64,000 nt of DNA from positions 1 to 64,000 of the forward strand of contig NZ_AMGM01000002.1 of NCBI RefSeq assembly GCF_000298295.1, in the 5' to 3' direction. Under the pieces are notes generated by a model. The model did not search any database. It saw nothing but the letters and a program-made list of their open reading frames with translations, and was not told the origin of the DNA. Source of the DNA: Cecembia lonarensis LW9 (GTDB taxonomy: Bacteria > Bacteroidota > Bacteroidia > Cytophagales > Cyclobacteriaceae). The translations under genes and the position numbers were made by a program. Shown here one piece after another: positions 59,583 to 64,000 of this stretch; position 1 is the stretch's first letter, and every line of letters starts with the position of its first letter.

Positions 59583-61082
59583 ATGAATAGAAAGCAATTT
59601 TTCTTGGGAATTATTCTGGCCTCTCTGATAGGGGGTGTAGTTGCGCTCGCAGGAGCGAGCTACCTTTCCAAACAAAATTCAGCAACTAATTTTACCGAGA
59701 AACAGGAGTCCAGTCTGGTCAATTATCTGAACAACGAAAAATTCACTGTTCCTGATGGTCTTAATTTCGTGGCAGCAGCGGAACTGGTTACGCCGGCTGT
59801 GGTTCACGTAAAAAGCACCATTTCGGTAAGTCAGAATCAAAGAAGAGGAGCTGATCCATTTGAAGAGTTTTTTGGATTTAGGATGCCTGACAGAGGACAG
59901 GCGCCTAGAGAAGGTAGAAGCTCTGGCTCTGGTGTGATTATTTCTGCTGACGGGTATATCGTCACCAATAATCATGTGATTGAAAACGCAACAAGAATAG
60001 ATATTTCTTTGGAAGATAATACAAGGTACTCTGCGAGAGTGGTCGGTACTGATCCAACAACCGATTTGGCTTTGTTAAAGATTGAAGCTGAGGAACTCCC
60101 TTATGTGAAATTTGGAAATTCAGATCAGGTTTTAGTGGGACAGTGGGTATTGGCAGTGGGTAATCCATTTGACCTGACCTCCACAGTAACTGCAGGGATC
60201 ATCAGTGCCAAGGCCAGAAATATTGGCATTTTGCGCGATATGGAAAACAACCTACAAATTGAATCATTTCTTCAGACGGATGCTGTGGTCAACCCAGGCA
60301 ATTCGGGTGGAGCTTTGGTTAATTTGTCAGGTGAACTCATCGGGATCAATACGGCCATTGCTTCGAGAACAGGTACCTTTAATGGCTATGCTTTTGCAAT
60401 TCCTACTTCTATTGTGAAAAAAGTGATGGATGATTTATTGGAGTTTGGTACTGTTCAAAGAGGACTATTAGGGGTTCAAATACGTGATGTGAGTCCTGAG
60501 TTGGAAGAATATTTGGGTGAAACCATCGGAGTTAACCGAGGTGTTTATATCATGGAAGTCAATGAAGGTAGTGGAGGTGAAGAGGCAGGCCTGAAGAAAG
60601 GTGATGTGATCATCGGTATCGATGGTGTAGAAACATTTAATGTGGCCAAACTTCAGGAAATGGTGGCCAGGAAACGTCCGGGTGACAAAGTGGAAGTCAG
60701 GTACCTCAGAAAGGGACAAGAGCAAAAGGCTACTGCTACGCTTAGGAATATTGCCGGTGATACGAAAATTGTAAGAAAAGAGGTGCCTAGGCGAGTGACT
60801 TTTGATGGCGTGGTATTTGAAGATGTAAAGGCCGACATAAAAAATCGACTGAAATTGCAAGGTGGTGCTACCATAGTTACTGTAGATAATGAAAGTTGGA
60901 AAAAGTCAGGCGCAAAAGTTGGCTTTATCATTACCTCCGTGATCGGTTCAGATGGTAGATACAGAATCTCCAATGCAGATGACATGACCAATGTCCTGTC
61001 AGACAATAAAGGAGAAGAAGTAGTGATTCTTGGGGTGTATCCAAATGGTCAGGAATATTACTTTGAAGTGAAAGTTGAGTAG
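59583..61082 (+). CDS. Do/HtrA-family periplasmic serine protease
   Basis: 499 residues. An N-terminal membrane anchor or signal (about 8-28) is followed by a trypsin-like domain with catalytic triad His131 (TNNHVIEN), Asp161 (TDLALLK) and Ser241 (NPGNSGGALV), and two PDZ domains (about 300-390 with GLLGVQI, and about 405-499). The family degrades or refolds damaged envelope proteins. The second PDZ is less conserved but complete (VGFIITSVIG). The 226-bp gap to the divergent MscS gene holds both promoters. It ends at a strong bidirectional terminator. Confidence 0.92.
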   Translation: MNRKQFFLGIILASLIGGVVALAGASYLSKQNSATNFTEKQESSLVNYLNNEKFTVPDGLNFVAAAELVTPAVVHVKSTISVSQNQRRGADPFEEFFGFRMPDRGQAPREGRSSGSGVIISADGYIVTNNHVIENATRIDISLEDNTRYSARVVGTDPTTDLALLKIEAEELPYVKFGNSDQVLVGQWVLAVGNPFDLTSTVTAGIISAKARNIGILRDMENNLQIESFLQTDAVVNPGNSGGALVNLSGELIGINTAIASRTGTFNGYAFAIPTSIVKKVMDDLLEFGTVQRGLLGVQIRDVSPELEEYLGETIGVNRGVYIMEVNEGSGGEEAGLKKGDVIIGIDGVETFNVAKLQEMVARKRPGDKVEVRYLRKGQEQKATATLRNIAGDTKIVRKEVPRRVTFDGVVFEDVKADIKNRLKLQGGATIVTVDNESWKKSGAKVGFIITSVIGSDGRYRISNADDMTNVLSDNKGEEVVILGVYPNGQEYYFEVKVE

Positions 61083-61111
61083 CGTAAATCAGTTGTTTTG
61101 TGTTTGATAGA

Positions 61112-61146
61112 AAAAAGGCCGGTCCATTAGGACCGGTTCTTTTATT
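61112..61146 (+). terminator. Bidirectional terminator between protease and GH9 genes
   Basis: Stem CCGGTCC/GGACCGG (61119-61125 with 61130-61136), extended by wobble pairs, with T-rich sequence on the plus side and an A-run on the other, so it serves both convergent genes. Confidence 0.85.
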
Positions 61147-62923
61147 TTTTGCTGAAATGGGTCATCATGAGAATGGCACCAGCTGTACCATCCATGGTGG
61201 GTTCATTTGTGCTGTAATCCCCTACATCGTCATGATAGACCACATGCTCATTTTGGAAGGCCGCAAACTTATCCTCTTTCAGTAAGGTCAATCCGATCAG
61301 GTTATTATAAATAGAAGTATATACAGGGCCATCTACCAAACCTCCAGGAACCTCTAAACCCAATAAGACAAAAAGGCTGGTATGAACTTCTATAGGATAC
61401 TCTCCATTTTCAGGAATTCCGGTAAACATGGAAGTGCCCCATGGATTCCGTCCAAAAAGCCAATCCCTTTGGGCAGAGAGAAAGGGACTGAAGCTTTTGT
61501 CCCCGCTCATTTTTTCATAAAGGATCACTTGGGTGACCAAGCTCGTCAAGAGGTTGTTGCTGCACCAAATAAAAGGCACACCTATATGGAATGGATTTTT
61601 TTCAGCTCTTTGAAGCGTGTATTTGATGCCGTCGAGGTAATACCCTTCCAATACTTTTTTAAAATCCTCATCAACTATTTCATGCAGGGAATAATGGCCC
61701 ATATTGATAAAGGGATAAAGTTGGTAATGGGCTGCAGAATCTCTGACTGTCCAGCTATCTTCCGTATTGCTCATCAAGGCGTATTTTTTTGCCTGATCTA
61801 AGTAGTCGTTTTCTCCTGTAAGCTTGTAAAGTTCTGCAGCCGCCCACTCCATGTCATCCGCCCATGTCTCTTCATTATAGCGGTAAGGGGCGCCATAAGA
61901 GTTTCCCTGCTGGAAGCCTTCTTTTTCTCTTCCCAAATTATAGAGTGAAATGGCTGCTTTTTTGCATTTTGCCGCAAAAAGCGGGTCATTGAGATCTTTT
62001 TCCCAAATCCTTGCAGCCAATGCCATGGCAGCAGCGCTTCTTCCGGCCAAGTTGGCAACCCCAGTTGCCTCGCTTTGATATTGCCTTAAACCTTGGGGTT
62101 TACCAGTCGCAAAGTAAGCCGCACGATATTGATTTTCTCCCCAACCATAATCCGAATTGTCCTGATTGGGAATTTTGAAGCCTCTATGGTCCCGGTCATC
62201 CGCCACTTGGTGGAACAGTTGGTCCGGCGCCGGATGCATTTTGTGGATCCAATCCAGGCCCCACTTTGCTTCATCCAAAATGTCGGGGATGCCATTTGGC
62301 CATGGCTGTCCCAAGGCATTGACCTTGTCTTCAAACCTGTCCGGGTACATCTCATAGGTCATCAGCATATGGGCCGTGGCATAGCTGGAAGTGATAAGGT
62401 ATTTGAGTTGATCTCCCGCATCATGCCAGCCACCGCTGAGGTCTACAAAAGTGCTGTCAGGCATAGGGCCAAAGAAGCTTCTGCCATCTTTTTCATGACA
62501 CACCATGTCCAAAGTAGGATTGTAGCCACAGCGTTGTTGGCGCATAAATTCCAACAAGGTCTCCTGATGATTTCCATAGGCATCATCACCAATCCTGAAA
62601 ATGGTGGAGGTTGCCTCCGACCTTTTCCCTTTTAAATAGTAGGAACCACTCTTTTGGACTTGGCTAAAATCAACTTCACTGTATTCAAAACCACCCCAAT
62701 TGTCTTTTTTTAACCTTTGAGATTTGAATTCCCCAATCACCTCTCCGGTGTTGTGATCAAGCAATTGAAAAGATTCTCTGATGGGCTTGTCACTAAAGAC
62801 TACAGCTATCTTGGAGTCTTCTGTGAGATAGCCCAATTGATTGATGCGGATATGGACTGCTGTATTTTCGGGATTGTTCGGATCTGTCCAAAAGACAGCA
62901 AACAGGAGTAATAATTTAAACAT
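61142..62923 (-). CDS. Glycoside hydrolase family 9 (cellulase/cello-oligosaccharidase type)
   Basis: 593 residues. A short signal peptide, then an N-terminal Ig-like CelD_N domain (about 20-105, VHIRINQLGYLTEDSKIAVV). The GH9 catalytic (alpha/alpha)6 barrel follows (about 115-590), with GGWHDAGDQLKY (catalytic base Asp region, about 165) and DDVGDYSTNEPTMDGTAG (acid Glu, about 575). DWLFGRNPWGTSMFTG is the conserved core helix. GH9 enzymes cut beta-1,4-glucans. No PUL-type SusC/D neighbours are visible. Extracytoplasmic location is expected; no T9SS domain was seen at the C-terminus. Confidence 0.9.
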   Translation of the reverse strand: MFKLLLLFAVFWTDPNNPENTAVHIRINQLGYLTEDSKIAVVFSDKPIRESFQLLDHNTGEVIGEFKSQRLKKDNWGGFEYSEVDFSQVQKSGSYYLKGKRSEATSTIFRIGDDAYGNHQETLLEFMRQQRCGYNPTLDMVCHEKDGRSFFGPMPDSTFVDLSGGWHDAGDQLKYLITSSYATAHMLMTYEMYPDRFEDKVNALGQPWPNGIPDILDEAKWGLDWIHKMHPAPDQLFHQVADDRDHRGFKIPNQDNSDYGWGENQYRAAYFATGKPQGLRQYQSEATGVANLAGRSAAAMALAARIWEKDLNDPLFAAKCKKAAISLYNLGREKEGFQQGNSYGAPYRYNEETWADDMEWAAAELYKLTGENDYLDQAKKYALMSNTEDSWTVRDSAAHYQLYPFINMGHYSLHEIVDEDFKKVLEGYYLDGIKYTLQRAEKNPFHIGVPFIWCSNNLLTSLVTQVILYEKMSGDKSFSPFLSAQRDWLFGRNPWGTSMFTGIPENGEYPIEVHTSLFVLLGLEVPGGLVDGPVYTSIYNNLIGLTLLKEDKFAAFQNEHVVYHDDVGDYSTNEPTMDGTAGAILMMTHFSKK

Positions 62924-63133
62924 GTGCTGAGCGGATTTATGGTTTTGTAATGATAATTTCCAATTTAATCAGAATGAAAGACTTATGATATTCAATTTTG
63001 ATAGACTGGTTTATTTTTCATAGGTAACATCTAATATTTTGAATATCTTGGATAAATTCTCCATATCGAATGAATCCCATAAAAATTTCCACAGCCCAAT
63101 TTGAATTGTCTCTTTTAACCCAATAACGACAAC

Positions 63134-64000
63134 ATGAAAAACATCCTCCTTTATACCTTAGGATTGCTCCTAATTATCCATCCAGGATGGACGCAAACCA
63201 CCTCTACAAAAAAATCACCTCCTCTTTCAGAAGCTACCCCACAAAGTGTAGGCATCGCTCCTGAGCGGCTGAAGAAACTGGATGCCATGTTGGAGGAAGC
63301 AATACATAACGATGAAATCCCCGGCTTGGTGGCCCTAGTGGCCCGAAACGGGAAAATTGTCTATCATACCGCCAAGGGCAAAGCAGATGCAGCCGACGGA
63401 AAGGCCATGTCCAAAGATGCCATCTTCAGGATTGCCTCCCAGACCAAAGCCATTACATCCACTGCGGTGATGATGCTCTGGGAAGATGGGAAATTCAGGT
63501 TGGACGACCCAATATCAAACTGGATTCCAGAATTCAAAAATCCACAGGTAATTCAAAATTTCAGGTATGCAGACACTACTTATATTACCCAGCCCGCCAA
63601 TAAAGAAATCACTATCCGCCACCTGCTCACCCATACCTCTGGATTGGGCTATGGGGTGATAGACGGAGATGAGCGGATGAAGATGATTTACCAGAAGGCA
63701 GGAATCGTGGACTTATATACCACAGAGAATATCAGCATTGGCGAGAATATCAAAAAACTGGCTACCCTGCCCCTGCACCACAACCCGGGAGAGAAATACA
63801 CCTATTCGGAAGGTTTGGATGTCTTGGGTTATTTCATAGAAATCGTTTCTGGGATGCCATTTGATCAGTTTTTGAGAACCAGGCTTTTTGACCCATTGGG
63901 TATGAATGATACCTGGTTTTACCTTCCCGATGCCAAAGCCGGCAGGTTGGTGAAAGTCCAACGCAAAGTAGATGGTCAGTGGGAGAATTTTCCGGTCACT
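63134..64000 (+). CDS. Serine hydrolase, beta-lactamase family (truncated by window end)
   Basis: 289 codons are visible and the gene runs off the window. A signal peptide ends near GWTQT (about 20). The catalytic tetrad ASQTK (SxxK, about 100) and YSE (YxN equivalent, about 233) fit class C beta-lactamase-like/PBP4*-type hydrolases; TIRHLLTHTSGLGYG is the usual family block. Such enzymes are esterases, peptidases or, rarely, beta-lactamases, so antibiotic resistance should not be assumed. It is divergent from the GH9 gene with a 210-bp gap. Confidence 0.9.
   Translation, partial: MKNILLYTLGLLLIIHPGWTQTTSTKKSPPLSEATPQSVGIAPERLKKLDAMLEEAIHNDEIPGLVALVARNGKIVYHTAKGKADAADGKAMSKDAIFRIASQTKAITSTAVMMLWEDGKFRLDDPISNWIPEFKNPQVIQNFRYADTTYITQPANKEITIRHLLTHTSGLGYGVIDGDERMKMIYQKAGIVDLYTTENISIGENIKKLATLPLHHNPGEKYTYSEGLDVLGYFIEIVSGMPFDQFLRTRLFDPLGMNDTWFYLPDAKAGRLVKVQRKVDGQWENFPVT

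Noticed and set aside
63134-64000. Reading the terminal gene as an antibiotic-resistance beta-lactamase
   Set aside because: The SxxK and YxN-type motifs are shared by many esterases and peptidases of the family, and the 3' part of the gene is missing.

Overview
The window looks like a chromosomal segment of a Bacteroidota bacterium, most likely Cytophagales/Cyclobacteriaceae (an Algoriphagus-like lineage; inferred from protein families, not from a marker gene). Supporting signs are AT-rich DNA with weak Shine-Dalgarno signals, a type IX secretion (T9SS) substrate with its PorP/SprF-like partner, a DUF2723 membrane protein, a GWxTD protein, TPR-HTH regulators and a GH9 cellulase. No tRNA, rRNA, CRISPR array or integrase gene was seen.

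Layout. (1) 0.2-11.4 kb: a TPR-AraC regulator, then a tightly coupled operon of a giant DUF11-repeat T9SS substrate, a PorP/SprF-like barrel and a PorE-like OmpA lipoprotein, then an unrecognised protein. (2) 11.5-17.2 kb: a signalling cluster (LytTR regulator, multisensor histidine kinase, receiver-kinase hybrid, CheY-like protein, small AraC-like protein). (3) 17.2-22.2 kb: a TPR-HTH regulator, small envelope proteins, intergenic repeats and a 1.1-kb gene-free stretch with three hairpins. (4) 22.2-37.1 kb: the most unusual part, a minus-strand cassette bounded by a perfect 67-bp direct repeat taken from the 3' end of a thioredoxin gene. It encodes a small Gly/Ala-rich protein, a coiled-coil protein of 14-residue repeats, a dynamin-like membrane protein with degenerate nucleotide motifs, an Hsp70-like ATPase, and a row of single-pass membrane proteins. 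Four of these share near-identical J-domain-like N-termini lacking HPD but end in quite different C-termini (Sel1 repeats, SUMF1/FGE, TonB, FISUMP). One is split by a frameshift exactly at an A AAA AAG slippery heptamer. (5) 37.0-48.5 kb: a sulfur-compound locus (TsdA-like dihaem cytochrome, two related porins, two thioredoxins, two YeeE/YedE transporters, a persulfide dioxygenase-rhodanese fusion). Four TGTGA-N6-TCACA-like palindromes precede its transcription units, suggesting one Crp-type regulon. The locus is interrupted by GC-rich palindromic repeats around a GIY-YIG gene, a 306-bp MITE-like element, a fold-back element, an acyl-ACP thioesterase and an MFS transporter. (6) 48.5-64 kb: ordinary genes (DUF2723 protein, methyltransferase, GWxTD protein, rlmB, MscS channel, HtrA protease, GH9 glycosidase, serine hydrolase cut by the window end), separated by gaps filled with an interspersed repeat family.

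How the parts may work together. In the cassette, the positive-inside rule puts the J-like domains and the Hsp70 in the cytoplasm and the variable domains in the periplasm, so it looks like a chaperone-linked array of transmembrane sensors or effectors. That function is an inference. In the sulfur locus, thiosulfate or sulfane sulfur would enter through porins and YeeE proteins and be oxidised by the cytochrome and the persulfide dioxygenase-rhodanese, with thioredoxins as reductants.
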